DNA of 64,000 nt from Mesocentrotus franciscanus. Its lineage: Eukaryota > Echinodermata > Echinoidea > Camarodonta > Strongylocentrotidae. The stretch lies in NCBI GenBank assembly GCA_037976565.1, contig CP137679.1:25711547-25775546 (forward strand). The letters run 5' to 3'. Below, piece by piece: positions 10,101-20,440 of this stretch (position 1 is its first letter; each line of letters starts with the position of its first letter). Below the pieces are notes generated by a model, which was not told where the DNA came from, searched no databases, and saw only the letters and a program-made list of their open reading frames with translations. The translations under genes and the position numbers were made by a program.

Positions 10101-10955
10101 CGCTTAGGCATTGTTTTCTATATAGAGGGGGCAAGTAGCTACAAGTAGTGCAGTGGGGCTTTAAAGTATTTTATGGGAGATATAGGTGGACAAAGGTTTT
10201 GGCAGATGTGATGGATATACACGGTACAAATATGATAGCATCTGTACACAGATTGACTTTCAAGGTTATTTTCTAATGTTTTATCTCTCCTTACTTCTTT
10301 TCTTCCAACCTAGAATGGACCAGCCCATGTACTTCTCTCTTTCTTTCTGCCTTTTGGCAAGGCCGTCATAGTAATTGGGGTGACACCCATCGAGCCACTT
10401 ACTCAAATCGTAACTCAGCATGTATACGCGTCCAGATTTTTTCCCCGCTGGTTGGCAAAGAGTTTTCTCTATGCTGAGTATGTCCAGGTATGTATCTCCA
10501 AAAGATAAAAGTAGAAGTATAATGTATTAAACTTAAGCAACAACATAATTAGAAATATGGAGAACAGCGATTTTTAGTTAATGTTGCCGTTACAAGAATT
10601 TTGATACTAATTTTCCCTTAATAAATTTCCTGTAACAAATGCATAGTATCATGATAAAAATGGACAGTGTGTGTCAAAATTTTCACTCTTTCTGCTCTTG
10701 CCTCAGGTTTAGGGCTCTTGAGCTATACGACAAGGTGTCCTGAATAGATTTTTAAAATTCCTGTGCTTTTGATTCTTTGTTGCCATTTTGCAGTTCGAGA
10801 GGGACATCATGGTGTGGAACTACAAGACCTACCAGAGGAAACCTCTCCTGGTCTATGAAGACCGCCTCATCTCCAAACACCGAAGATGGTACTCGCAGTT
10901 CTTCTCCGAAAACAGTCCCAAGTTTGAAGATATGAAGAAGACCCTGGACTGGTGA
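965..10955 (+). CDS. nvd: Cholesterol 7-desaturase (Neverland/DAF-36 Rieske oxygenase), 3' six exons, one frameshift
   Basis: The family converts cholesterol to 7-dehydrocholesterol, the first step towards ecdysteroid- or dafachronic-type sterols. It is a membrane-associated Rieske oxygenase that needs a [2Fe-2S] cluster and a mononuclear iron. Visible exons: 965-1156, 1745-1927, 7746-7840, 8776-8923, 10314-10487 and 10794-10955. Exon 1 carries the Rieske site, CPHLGA then CPFHGW (CxH...CxxH). Exon 3 carries the iron triad in [13 protein letters not shown] (DxxHxxxxH). The C-terminal exons continue collinearly to KKTLDW and a TGA stop. All junctions are GT-AG and phases agree except inside exon 2, where one extra A in the run at 1865-1870 shifts the frame. 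Past it the other frame reads KWGKMYYHG and ends in phase with exon 3. The gene is therefore either a pseudogene or hit by an assembly or allelic indel. N-terminal exons are outside the window. Confidence 0.93.
1157..1744 (+). other. nvd intron, no internal feature seen
   Basis: A GT-AG intron from GTAAGT to TTTACAG. It is AT-rich and only short chance open frames are present. Confidence 0.85.
1745..1927 (+). CDS. nvd: nvd visible exon 2, with a 1-nt homopolymer frameshift
   Basis: The exon enters with one base carried from exon 1 and reads [24 protein letters not shown] and [12 protein letters not shown]. Then comes a run of six A at 1865-1870. In that frame the rest reads [11 protein letters not shown], which is not family-like. 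In the +1 frame it reads [20 protein letters not shown] and ends exactly at donor GTGAGT (1928) in phase 0, which is the phase exon 3 (EISENGAD) needs. The exon therefore carries one base too many. Confidence 0.9.
2750..3201. mobile_element. TTAA-target MITE, family beta, fullest copy
   Basis: The left end is TTAA then AGGTACTATGTCCCATTTGC. The right end is the complement of AGGTACTACATGTCAC followed by TTAA at 3198-3201. Terminal inverted repeats plus TTAA at both ends are typical of piggyBac-type non-autonomous elements. Remnants of the same family lie upstream of KCTD copies B, C and E (near 32037, 36779 and 49568). No coding capacity is seen. Its right TTAA is shared with the next element. 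Confidence 0.75.
3574..4500 (+). repeat. Tandem array, six units of 157-158 bp
   Basis: Each unit starts with TATCTCAAGAACC, at 3574, 3731, 3888, 4045, 4203 and 4360. It contains AGGAAGACGATCTGATTAGA and GTCAAAGGTCA. Units differ by scattered substitutions. No coding frame is supported. Confidence 0.9.
4611..4739. repeat. Imperfect inverted repeat (hairpin)
   Basis: The left arm CGGTGTTGAGGCTGGTGTTG pairs with a right arm built of CAACACCAACACC and GAACACCG. It sits between the two tandem arrays. Confidence 0.7.
5018..5640 (+). repeat. Tandem array, about five units of 141-144 bp
   Basis: The unit start (TATCTCAAGAACC or variants) recurs at 5018, 5162, 5303, 5446 and 5588, each followed by GATGGATTACCGCCAAACT and GTCACGAGGTCAAAGGTCAC. 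It is related to but distinct from the 157-bp array. The minus-strand open frame across it is a repeat shadow. Confidence 0.85.
6089..6346 (-). pseudogene. Conserved acidic open frame inside alpha (possible transposase N-terminus remnant)
   Basis: 85 codons, beginning [14 protein letters not shown], then an Asp/Asn/Glu-rich stretch ([20 protein letters not shown]), then [15 protein letters not shown]. The frame is also open in alpha copy 2 (31187-31444) with few changes. Acidic N-termini are common in piggyBac-type transposases, so a leftover 5' coding part of the autonomous parent is plausible. No catalytic domain is present. Confidence 0.35.
6461..6808. mobile_element. hAT-type MITE, 332 bp, with 8-bp target duplication
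   Basis: GATCAGCT flanks the insert on both sides (6461-6468 and 6801-6808). Alpha copy 2 has it once with no insert. The element (6469-6800) has short TIRs (TAGTCCAGA... and ...TCTGGACTAC). An internal 103-bp direct duplication begins at 6478 and 6581. An 8-bp duplication is the hAT hallmark. Confidence 0.85.
7746..7840 (+). CDS. nvd: nvd visible exon 3 (mononuclear iron site)
   Basis: Acceptor TTTTGTAG, donor GTGAGT at 7841. It encodes [19 protein letters not shown] and then [14 protein letters not shown] and H of DxxHxxxxH are the expected catalytic iron ligands. It leaves in phase 2. Confidence 0.95.
7841..8775 (+). other. nvd intron with decayed copies of the exon 3 end
   Basis: A GT-AG intron. 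About 8087-8127 and 8200-8240 resemble exon 3 from ATGGGCAGTGGGAAT through its donor, each ending in a GTAAGT donor-like site. A weaker match lies at about 8045-8085. A 20-bp direct duplication (GGCTTCTTTCGCATTCC) lies at 8680-8720. A hairpin with AGAGCCAGAAGG and CCTTCTGGCTC arms lies at about 8400-8460. Confidence 0.7.
8087..8240 (+). repeat. Tandem decayed copies of exon 3 3' end plus splice donor
   Basis: Copies near 8087-8127 (TGGGAATTATCTCAAATGTA...AAGTAAGT) and 8200-8240 (TGGCAACAATCTCAA...AAGTAAGT) match exon 3 at about 7809-7846 (TGGGAATGATCTCAGATATA...AAGTGAGT). Spacing grows from tandem duplication across the exon-intron junction. No acceptor of their own was recognised. Confidence 0.7.
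8776..8923 (+). CDS. nvd: nvd visible exon 4
   Basis: Acceptor TTGTTTGTAG. One carried base completes the first codon. It encodes [20 protein letters not shown] and then [20 protein letters not shown], ending at STARQ in phase 0. The donor GTTAGA (8924) is weak. This is the C-terminal ligand-binding part of the oxygenase. Confidence 0.93.
9208..9250 (+). repeat. Decayed duplicate of exon 4 3' end and donor
   Basis: GGTTACGAGAACAGAGAGCA, then CCACTAGACGG and GTGAGATGG, match exon 4's GGTTACGAGGACAGAGAGCA, CCGCTAGACAG and GTTAGATGG. The duplicate's donor (GTGAGA) is nearer to consensus than the authentic one. Confidence 0.8.
9970..10164. mobile_element. TTAA-target MITE, about 195 bp
   Basis: The left end is TTAA then AGCCCCTCTGCACTAGTT. 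The right end is the complement of AGCCCCACTGCACTACTT followed by TTAA (10161-10164). There is no coding capacity. Confidence 0.7.
10314..10487 (+). CDS. nvd: nvd visible exon 5
   Basis: Pyrimidine-rich acceptor (CTTCCAACCTAG), donor GTATGT at 10488. 58 codons in phase 0: [45 protein letters not shown] and LYAEYVQ. Family-typical C-terminal region. Confidence 0.94.
10794..10955 (+). CDS. nvd: nvd terminal exon
   Basis: The acceptor is CATTTTGCAG. It encodes [19 protein letters not shown], then [17 protein letters not shown] and KKTLDW, and stops at TGA (10953-10955). The MVWNxK and RRWYSQFF motifs are typical of the Neverland C-terminus. The preceding intron (10488-10793) holds nothing recognisable. 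Confidence 0.95.
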   Translation, partial: FERDIMVWNYKTYQRKPLLVYEDRLISKHRRWYSQFFSENSPKFEDMKKTLDW

Positions 10956-12235
10956 TCTATACCTGTAATAGTTGAGTGAATTAGAAGATGACATCGTTGA
11001 GTCACGTTCACATATGGCGCAGTAAACGGGTTGGTAAACGCAAGGGTTTCCTGCGTTGCATGTGAACGAGCCTTAATTGGTCCTAAACTATCGTAATATA
11101 GTGCATCCTTTTTTATTATGAAGGAATGATTCCTATTTTTTGGCTTTCATACCAATGTAATTTACCCTAGTTTCCTCCTTTTATGAAAAATACGTGTGTA
11201 AAAAGGTACCAAGTATGCTGCCTTGAGGGACTCCTAATCAATACCATGGAAGGTTGGCAGTTATGATCAGTGCTGTAGTCGAGTCCAGCCTTCAAGTGCG
11301 GGTTCAAAGAAAATCACAAATATGGCAAATAACGTATTACTAGAAACTGGTAAGCTAACAGATGGCCATCGTAAAAGTTTTAGGTCAACTGCATATCGGG
11401 TGATTTATAAACATACAAATAAAGCCACCTCCATAGCATCTGGGATATGCGAGAGATTCGCCAGAAAAATAACGATGTTTTAATGCTGTCACAATATGAA
11501 CCAATCCTGCCCAAGCAGACGACATCCCATAAAGATTGAACATAATTGCAATGCTATTATTTCTCAAATTATAATGAGGTTAGTGTATATAAATGTGATG
11601 GAATTTTACACCATTTAAAAAGGGATATGAGACGGATTCTGATAATTAAATTATTTTGTTTGTAAATGCACAGGATAGGGGTTAATGAACAATCAAAGAA
11701 ACCACACTTTCAAATGTAAAACCCCCCGGAATGATAGCATGGACGCATTTGTTCCCTCCTCTTGAAACGCCGAGCATACCGCGGTGTATGCAGCTGAAAA
11801 TACAATGGCGTCGTATTTTGTTTACAAGCGACGGACTCCTTAATTTTTTTATCGCTGCATTTTTCATCAAAATAATGCCATGCGCGAGGTTTAGAGTAAG
11901 GCAATAGATTAAGAATTTAGCCTGACGGTAGTGAAGTAAGAGAAATAACTGAAGAGAAGATGACGAAACAAGCACTGAAAATGTGTGAGATGTCATGGGA
12001 CATCGTCTGCTTGTCCAACTCATGTTCAACATGTGACGTCACACATCTCAGCAGCGATCGGAGAGCATTTCAGGTGCTATGCCGGGGCTGTATTTAAGCG
12101 TTTCGTAATTCATAATAATCATTACTTTGAATGTTTCCAAGCATTGAATTGTGACAACCTTGTCAAATCAAAGTGTCACCTTTGCAATGATGACAATAAA
12201 GTTAGTTTTTAAAATCAATAAACCTTCTCTTTCAG
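10956..12235 (+). other. nvd 3' UTR and intergenic sequence
   Basis: Candidate AATAAA signals occur near 11418 and 12195, so the UTR end is uncertain. A small inverted repeat (CGTTCACAT...ATGTGAACG) lies at about 11003-11067. No gene was recognised. Confidence 0.5.
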
Positions 12236-12368
12236 GCCATATTTTAGGGGTCTTGGTCTCTGGTTGAGTCCCGTATACAAGATCTATGTAAGGCAATATT
12301 TGTCAGCGGCCTTTTTACTCGGAGGTGCTGGCCTCGTGTCCATCACTGATGACGTTATAGGACATTAG
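12236..12368 (+). CDS. Possible terminal exon of an unidentified small membrane protein
   Basis: A good acceptor (CTTCTCTTTCAG) precedes 43 codons that read PYFRGLGLWLSPVYKIYVRQ and then YLSAAFLLGGAGLVSITDD, ending IGH and TAG. The hydrophobic LSAAFLLGGAGLV stretch could be one membrane helix. It enters with one carried base. No matching upstream exon was found, and no visible nvd exon except exon 3 ends in a compatible phase. A faint resemblance to the small complex III subunit UQCR11 is only a guess. It could also be chance or an alternative nvd end. Confidence 0.35.
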
Positions 12369-14157
12369 GGAGGGGTTTCGTGTTAAAGTCAGGGTTACCC
12401 TAAACCTATTCCCCAATCTTAATGGTGCATTAGATGGAAATATTCTGTAAGCAAAGACCAATGCTGTGTAGGGCCAATGGGGTGTTATTATTTAGAAGAG
12501 TAGGTATAGATGAGATTATTTATGTTATATTGGATGTATTGTACAAATCAATGACAAGCGCAATATATTTGCATATCAATTATATTTTCTGTAATTACCC
12601 CAAAAGACAATCCAGTATTATTACTATTACTGCATTAGATATTCAAACCAAAAATCCTACTTTGAAAGTCTTCATTTTTTTGCAAAGCACTATTAATGCA
12701 TTTGAACTTGATAGAATGTACAGATTCAGCAACAAAATTTAGTCTTAAAAATGTCAGTATCTGATCATTGATTATTATTTCATTGCTCTGCAAAATCTTC
12801 TAGATGTGTTTGTCAATTTACAGAAAGATGAAAAGAAATAGTACTATAGTTTGAGCAAAACTACGTCACTAGATTATTCATTTGTACAAATCCATACTGT
12901 CTTTTACGCATAGCTGGTAAGAAAACATTCTATATTTAAAAGAATATTTGTTTGTTGTGGGCCAAAAGGGCATCCACTCTTATACTTGGAACACAGAGTT
13001 TACCTTTCTGGCTTAGAACAGATGATTTGCTATCAGATTCATTGTTGTGTGTCCAGTGTCTAGTTCTTGAGCATCTGATTGTCTTTTAATTCTTAGAAAG
13101 GTACATGTACATGTAGCTACATACATAGTAATCGCAAAATTGTTGGCAACGCTGGGGCTTTGGGCTTGGCAATTGCTATGCATTTCCCACTATGTCATTA
13201 AGATTCTTGTGAAATATCTCTACATTCCTAGACATATTGGTGGTCGTAGGTCTTGTCATCAGTCACAGCTTTTTTTTACAAGCATTTTTTGCAGATGATC
13301 AAGATATTCGTGATAAATTCCACTCATACCAAATAAATATTTTGTTAATTACCAACAAAGATTTCCAGATGTTTAACTTGTAGTTGTACATGTAGTACTG
13401 TTAATGAATTATGTGGAAGTATAGTAATAAGTGCCTGTTTATACATAAATTATTTATTTCAACTATCAAAAAATATAATAGATTATTTTATCTTAATATA
13501 TGTAATTCAATACAGAAAGAGATCAAAATATTATTCAATACAATGGTATTGAAATCGCTAAATGCTAAACACATACTTATGCAAATGTACTGTTTTACAG
13601 AGCTAGTATATAGTTCAAAGTTCGTAGTTAAATATTTGCAGCGTTAGCAAGAGTCGAAACTTCAACATTATATGTACTTAAATTTTTGGGTGTGTTAGAT
13701 TTTTGGTTAATATTTGATGACTATCCCATTTTTCAGTTTGCCAGAAAATTGGGTCAAATATGGTGTACGTGTAGAAGCCAGAATAGAAACAAGAAACATA
13801 CATATCTTTCAGTCATATGCCAACTGGACAGTGATCCTTTGTCTGCCGTCTAATTAATGATTTGCGAAGTTTCTGAAAGTTGTATCAATTTCTTATCATT
13901 AGAGTAATAAATGGCAAATTCTTTCATTAAAAATGGACCTATTCATCATGGAGTACTTCAGTTCGCAGGACCACGAAGCAATGTCTCCAAGCTTTTCTGG
14001 CTGGTTATTTATTAAACGATGCTTGCTGATGATAGTGATGCCGTCTGAAAGTCCATTATTACAAAATGAAATGTCTTGGTTTAGAATAAAAGATATTATC
14101 TAGCTACAAATATGCCACACCTGTTTCCTGATAATGGATAGAAAGATAGATTGTAGA
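12369..14157. other. Intergenic, no feature recognised
   Basis: AT-rich sequence with scattered ACATGTA repeats. Short open frames show no protein-like motif. Confidence 0.6.
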
Positions 14158-14421
14158 CAGTGGCGTAGCTACAAGTACAGGGGACACTGGGGAATGGGAC
14201 ATATACCCCCATTCCATCGACTGGCAACAAACAGAGAAAGGAAAAAGCAAATGAGGAAAACGAGAGGGGGAAAGGAAGAGAGAAGCATATGATAGGACTA
14301 TCTGCCGCACTGTCCTCATAATAAGCAACCTTGCTACTTTGCATTTCAGTCAACAAGTAAGACCTGTGGCCCCTCCCTCACCCAGTGCCCCCAAGATTTG
14401 GGCTACGCCACTGATTGTAGC
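14150..14421. mobile_element. hAT-type MITE, 256 bp
   Basis: TIRs CAGTGGCGTAGCTAC (14158) and ..GCTACGCCACTG (ends 14413) are flanked by ATTGTAGA and ATTGTAGC, an 8-bp duplication with one change. The interior is GA-rich. No transposase. Confidence 0.82.
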
Positions 14422-17079
14422 AATATCAAAGTCAAGATTAAAGTGGCGTGGTACCACCCAGAATTTGGCAATAATTCCGTGCCGTACAGAGTATCAGCAG
14501 TACCTAGTAGGGTTATCTCCTAATATCTGGGTCATTTGGTAATGACATTCAATGAATGGCTGCCTTATCTCTCAAGTGGTGCAGTGAATGAGTTTATCCA
14601 TCTAATATTGAAAGAAAAGGGCAGGCATGTGGCAGAAAAATTTAAAGCAAAAGAAAGAAAGAGCCTGAAGCAAGGAAACACATTTATTGACTACGTGCAA
14701 CTGTTCACGCTTGCAAATTTGTTAGAAACAACTGAATTGAAAGTAAACATTGATACTCTTCCTAAGGAAAATTTCTGCACTTCCTGTTTTCTTCCAACGA
14801 GCACGTTTACTTAACTTTATTCATTATTAATCATGAGATTGTATTGTCATATTTTGATGAAATGTAGAATTCCCCCATTTGCTGCTTTGTTATTGCTTTA
14901 GGACAAACTTGGCTTCATTCCAATTTATATTGTATGTTAATGTTAGACCAATGTTAGCTTCAAGCACATCTTTTTCTCATTGTTTCATTTTAGTTCAATC
15001 ATTTTAACAGTAACAGTTGACATTTTAAGTCTTAGTGCAGTTTAATTGTGCATAAATCTATTTCAACATTCTGGGAAATTTCAAGCAAATAGGTTGTTAA
15101 TTTTTTTGTTTTTGTTTTTGGGGGTCATTCTTTTATTACGTTCATTTGGCGAAGGCAAATCTTGTACAAAGCTTTCTGCAGTTCATATTCAATTGTGCAT
15201 AAATCTATTTCAAGGTTTGAAGAAATTCTGGGAACATTTCCGTTCTTTCTGTCATTCTTGTATTCTTATGTCCATTTGGTATTACCGGTAGTTCAGGCAT
15301 GAATCTTACATTACTTATCTGCTATTCCGTGATATAATTATTTACTTTGTCGTTTGTCTGGTGGGCTATCGGTCTGCCCATAATACTTTGGACTGCTTTT
15401 TTTGTTTGTGCTATATCAAAACGATAAAGCATTTGTACCATATATGGACTGCTCTGTAAGCTATCTACAGACTATTTACTTTATGGATGAGATTGTCCCG
15501 TACTCGTCTCAATTCTATGTTTATAGAAGAATTTCTTTTCCTCCATAATGCCTCTGAAATAATTATCACCCCTTTACCTATTTCAGTTAGGTATCATTTC
15601 ATAAAATCAGGGATGTGTGTACAAGCTAAGATTGTGCTATGTCAGTGTTTCTTATACAATGGGGACACGAAGAGTAGTATGTTGAATGTGAGGGATCCAT
15701 GGAATGCTAGTTCAGAATGGGATTTATCTCTTTATTCAATTTGCCTTAAAGCTCATGTACAGTTTTGGTGGCAACAAGAAGATTGGAAAGAAACATGTTA
15801 ATCATAGTCTCATGTTGTTTTCCTTTTATCAAAAGATATATGTACGTGATCATTTGGTATTCTATTCATGATTTTCGGAGAGCTGTAGTGAAAACATCTG
15901 CACTCTTCTCCGCTAGGACCTTTCCACTGCAGTTGATCCCTGCACATTAATCTTGGTGCTTCGCTTATAGAGACAGGTTGTGTGTAGACTGCAGCATATA
16001 CACACAAACAGTCCTCATAGGTTTTACATGTGTGTATTGCAGGTTGCCATTGTTAGAAAGACAACCAGGATGGTATCTTAATTATTTCCTACCTCTCTCT
16101 CTTTTTTTTTTACTTGATGATGGAAAAATACTTCACAGTTACAGTAGCTTAGCCTTACTAGTATCTTCCTATTTGTTATCTGAAATCAAAGAAATGTGAT
16201 GTAAAGTTTTTGAGGGCTTACCAAAACTGTACAATGAAGTTGACAAATAAATTCTGTAAATCTGTATATTGCATCCATCTATTATCTTTGTATAGATATT
16301 TTGGACTCAGTGAATTTACATTGAGGTCATAACTCGCAACAGATTTGGTGTTGTAATATTTGAAAACCTTAATGCTAAATATATTACTCATTGCGGATGT
16401 AGTATCGAAAATAATATCGAAGTGTTGCAGCGGCGCACGAAACGTCGTGATCTTTAGATACCTTCTTGACCATACATTGCGAGACAAACGAATATCACTA
16501 GCGACATTTGAAAACCTTCTTTGCAACATTCTGTTTTACCGATTTCTTTGCTAAGATGAAAAAAGATATTGTAATACTAGATTTAGATTACTTTCATTCC
16601 GACAATCTTTAATCTGTATGAAACACGATGCAATCTGATATTTATAATCCATTGCCTACAGGAACCGCATGGTCCCTGTACTAAGCCTATGAGAAGTAGA
16701 GAATTCAGCAGTCAACAGGTTAATTAAAATGAACTGTGAAATTGTCAGGCAATTCTTGATATATGACAATTTTTTAAATCTGTTCCCATTGAAAAAGTGT
16801 AGTGCAATCATATTTTAAAAGAAATTATCTTTCATTCCTCCTAATGATTATGTTTGATGAAATTGGCGGCTGTTTTTTTTTATTTTGTAAATCCAATACA
16901 GTGCTCTAATCATGTACCAGATAACTAGAATGTTGAAAACATTTTCAAAACATGTTGTCAAAGTCAACATGCTGTTCCAAGATAATTCAAAGATGATATT
17001 TGAAATTTTGTGAGTGTGTGTAGGTGATTTTGATAATACTACTTTAGAAAAGGATAATCGTTGCAATTAAAAATATTGT
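14414..17079. other. Intergenic, no convincing gene
   Basis: A 92-codon open frame (14536-14814, FNEWLPYLSSGAV...) has ordinary-looking residues but no recognised family or splice support. About 15040-15290 is a diverged direct duplication of roughly 147 bp (TTGTGCATAAATCTATTTCA at about 15045 and 15192). Confidence 0.5.
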
Positions 17080-17244
17080 CATGCCCAGAGCCATCTATAC
17101 ACAGAGTTTGGCCAACTTGTTTTCAGTTGGTCACAACATGACATATATTCTTTTGTTTTTTGCTTTCCCAACAAAGCAGTATGCACCCTATGTAACCAAC
17201 TAGAACTGGGATGGCCAAACTCTGTACACTGATGGCTATGGTCA
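17080..17244. repeat. Short foldback element
   Basis: The left arm has CATGCCCAGAGCCATCTA and ACAGAGTTTGGCCA. The right arm is the complement, with TGGCCAAACTCTGT and GATGGCT. About 165 bp in total. The target duplication is not clear. Confidence 0.65.
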
Positions 17245-19160
17245 TGTGTAAAATACATACCCTTAGTGCACTTTTAGTGTGTGAAAGGTCAAACTGCTAT
17301 TCACTTAGAAAGCACTTTCTATTGGTAGTATGGTGAGAGACCATATTTGATTATTAAGTCATTTTTATTAGTGTGATGGTGTTCTATGTTTCAGTTTGAC
17401 CAAATTTCTACTTTTTCTTCTATCGTTTGCAGTTGAATATTTTTGTTACTAACTTTGAATTACAAAATTTTACATCCTAAATGACATAGTAGACATTTTG
17501 AAGGATTTGAAATACTTTGCCACCTCTAAGAAAATGGGTTAATGACATTACAAGGTCATTATCATCCTTTTTACTGTGAATGGCAAATTACTATTTTTGT
17601 CTTATATTTTGTAGATTTACATGGTTTAATTTTTTGGAAAATTCATCAGGCTTAAGAAAATTATAGTAGAGATATGCACCCATCATCATTGTGCTTTCAT
17701 CATTTTTACACATACTTTCTGTTTGAAAGGGGGAGGGGTCTTAATTTGTGTACATTCCATTTAAGATACATATGTTATCATCTGTATGAACAAGTAGGGC
17801 ATCAGCTCATATGCTTTAACACAGAGTCAACGTCTTTCTGCTTCTGAAAAGAAGATATTATGGTTCAAAAATGTTTTCCACTGCGGCTTCTAGTCTGTGA
17901 AAAGAATTATCCATTATTTTGGGGCTCATTGAAAATTGTTATATACTTTGGCAATTTAAGATCATATGCTGGTAAATACAGAGCCCCTTATTAATGTCAA
18001 TCTTTACAAGCACAGCATGGAGTCTCCCTTCTGCTTTGTTTTTGTTTTCATTTATCAAAGACAGGCTAAACAATGAATTGCAACTTGTACTACACACCAC
18101 ACGATCGCACTGTAATTGAATTTCGAAGAAATCACAATTGCATTAGAATGAGAACTTCCTGTTCTGAATATTGATAGAAATACAATAAATTGCCATCTTC
18201 GTGCATTGTAAGCCTTCTAGCCAGTGTAAAGTCCCAATCTGCTACAGATTGCAGATAATCGGACATCATGTGTGAATTCACTGTGCTTTGGAGCCAATTT
18301 GGAACCTCCTCGTTCAAGGAGGCTCGCATTACCTAAAAATTACAATTTTATGATTCATAAACACGATAACAACTACTTTCGAAAAATCATCTCAAGGGCA
18401 ATTTTTATGACCCTATAGTATATGCTGTAGAAAGCATGTTCAAATTGCGTAATATTGTAATGTTAGCACATTTCTAAAGGTGATGGATGAGGCTATTGAA
18501 ATTGCCTTAAGTTGATTTTCATAAAAAAGTAGTTGCGATCGTGTTCATAATACTATTCAGAACCTCTATCATTAATGTTCATGTCAAATGCTGACCAGTT
18601 CGTAGATACAATCTGCGCATGAGTCGATAAAGGTCATTTGTGACAAAATTGTAAAACCCACCGAGATAAATACGTGCTCATGTTATGTAATCATTATTCA
18701 TTTGTGCACCGACGGTACATTCTATGATACGAGAGGGCAAACAAGCAATTCATGAAGCACGTACATGGCTTTGGCATTGATTATTCTAAAATACACAAAG
18801 TGGGACTTCTCCATGAGTAAAAGATCTGTGGATATTTGGGGTCATTTGTACCATGTGCTAACTACAAAATGGTCTATTGCTAAATTTCTCCAAAATCAGG
18901 CTGCAGTCAGAAGGGACAATGATTCCATGACTCCATGTACACTGGTCTTGTAAGGTCTCACACTTGTTCAATGTCAAGGGTTTCATATACCCCCCACCAT
19001 GTGCAACCCTATCGTGCCTGGTACTGTTTTGTGACTTTTATTTGAGGATCATTGCTTTCTTTGTGGGACATGATTAAAATGTTTGTTTTGTAATGATCAG
19101 AATATATTTATCGTTATTTTATTTTTTGCTCGCTTTTTGTGTGGAAATTGAATAGACATT
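17245..19160. other. Intergenic; one possible minus-strand exon
   Basis: At 18132-18332 on the minus strand, an AG acceptor-like site is followed by 65 open codons (MRASLNEEVPNWLQ..., DYLQSVADWDFTLARRL). Composition is protein-like, but no family was recognised and no partner exon was found. Otherwise nothing. Confidence 0.3.
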
Positions 19161-19735
19161 AGTGAAATGAAAAGAAGGAAGAGAGAGGGAGAGAGAGAGA
19201 GAGAGAGAGATAGATAGGGGGTGGGGGGGGCAGTGAGAGCTAAGATGTAAAGACGAAAATACAGTGAAATTGAGGAAGAGAGAGAGAGGTGTGGAAAAAG
19301 AAGAACAGAGGGGTGGGGAAAAGGAGAGAGGGATGAGAGATAGGGAGAGAGATCGAGAAGGTAAGGCAAGAGGTGGAAAAGGGAGAGGGGACAGAAGAGT
19401 GAAGAATTAGAGAGCGCGATGGGGTTTCGGGGTGGGGTGATGGGTTGAGAACAAAGTCAAAAGGGGAAAAAATTTAGGGGAAATGAGAGAGTAAGAGGGT
19501 GAGAAAGATAGGGGATAGGGAAGATGAGAATACAAGCGGGAGGCGAAATGGTAAACAGAGCGTGAAGACAACAGTGCATATTCTCTTGTTTCTCTGGTCT
19601 CTTCTCTCTTCTTCTCTGTCTCTCTTCATCCTCTCTTTTTCCTCCTCTCACTTGCCTCTTCTTCTCGGAGCTCCGTCACTATCTCACTCCAAATTTATAT
19701 CCCCACCCATCCCCTTCTTGCTCTTCCTATAGCCT
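19160..19735. repeat. GA/CT low-complexity tract
   Basis: (GA)n at about 19180-19212 and purine-rich DNA to about 19560, then CT-rich DNA to 19720. Open frames on both strands reflect composition. Confidence 0.85.
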
Positions 19736-19819
19736 ATATCACTGCTAACATAATCTGATTGTGTTTTTAATCCCTTTTTTTTCTTCTTCCATTCTGTCAT
19801 TTTATAAGATTTACTCATC

Positions 19820-20440
19820 GAATTCTATATACAGGTGTATCTGTTTCTGTCAGGACAATTTTTCATAACTTTTATACATTTATTCCCATGGCCAATGGAA
19901 AGACTTTTCGCCCAGACCTGTCTATTTAGGGGGTCATATATACAACCCTTGCCAATGTTTAGTTCAACCTGAGATTCAACTCAACCGCTCTTGTACTCGA
20001 CAGAGTATTCATATTTATTTTCCCCTAACAATACAAGTTTCACGCTTGACTTATTTGATATAAATGGCAAATATTATTGCATTGTACTAGAATCTGTCGA
20101 ATATGTGTAGAATCGTTTCACAAAAACTGGCCCTGGATTCGTTTACGCATACAGAAGCGCTACTGTATTTCGACAGCAAGGCAGCGATTTTTTTTTCTCT
20201 CATTACGCCCGTGTACAAACCCCAATATGTAATTGAATATTGGGCAAAAGGCGTTAAAAGTAGCAACGATAGACGAAAAGAGAGTTATATTTATACGTTT
20301 TGGAAGGAAAATGTGATCATTTATCAGTGAATTAGGTAAGTACAACATCGTGCTTGTATTTGTGCACACTTCTGATTCAAACACTTACACGTGTAGACCC
20401 TAATCATGATCCGAACAAAGTTTAATAGGTCGATAAAAAA
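19820..20440 (-). repeat. Left inverted arm of the KCTD cluster
   Basis: The reverse complement matches about 51760-52340 with substitutions and small indels. Shared pieces include CATTTATTCCCATGGCC, GTTTCACGCTTGACT, AGTGAATTAGGTAAGTACAA and GATCCGAACAA. The same segment in + orientation is also at about 37800-38240. Confidence 0.75.

Larger units (their letters stand above)
8924..10313 (+). other. nvd intron, purine-rich, with an exon 4-end duplication and a TTAA MITE
   Basis: 8924-9770 is GGA/GAA-rich low complexity, so long minus-strand open frames there are composition artefacts. 9208-9250 duplicates the exon 4 end and donor. 9970-10164 is a TTAA element. The remainder is unremarkable. 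Confidence 0.75.

Noticed and set aside
15487..15801. 104-codon open frame as a gene
   Set aside because: No recognised family, no splice or promoter support, and AT-rich context make chance likely.
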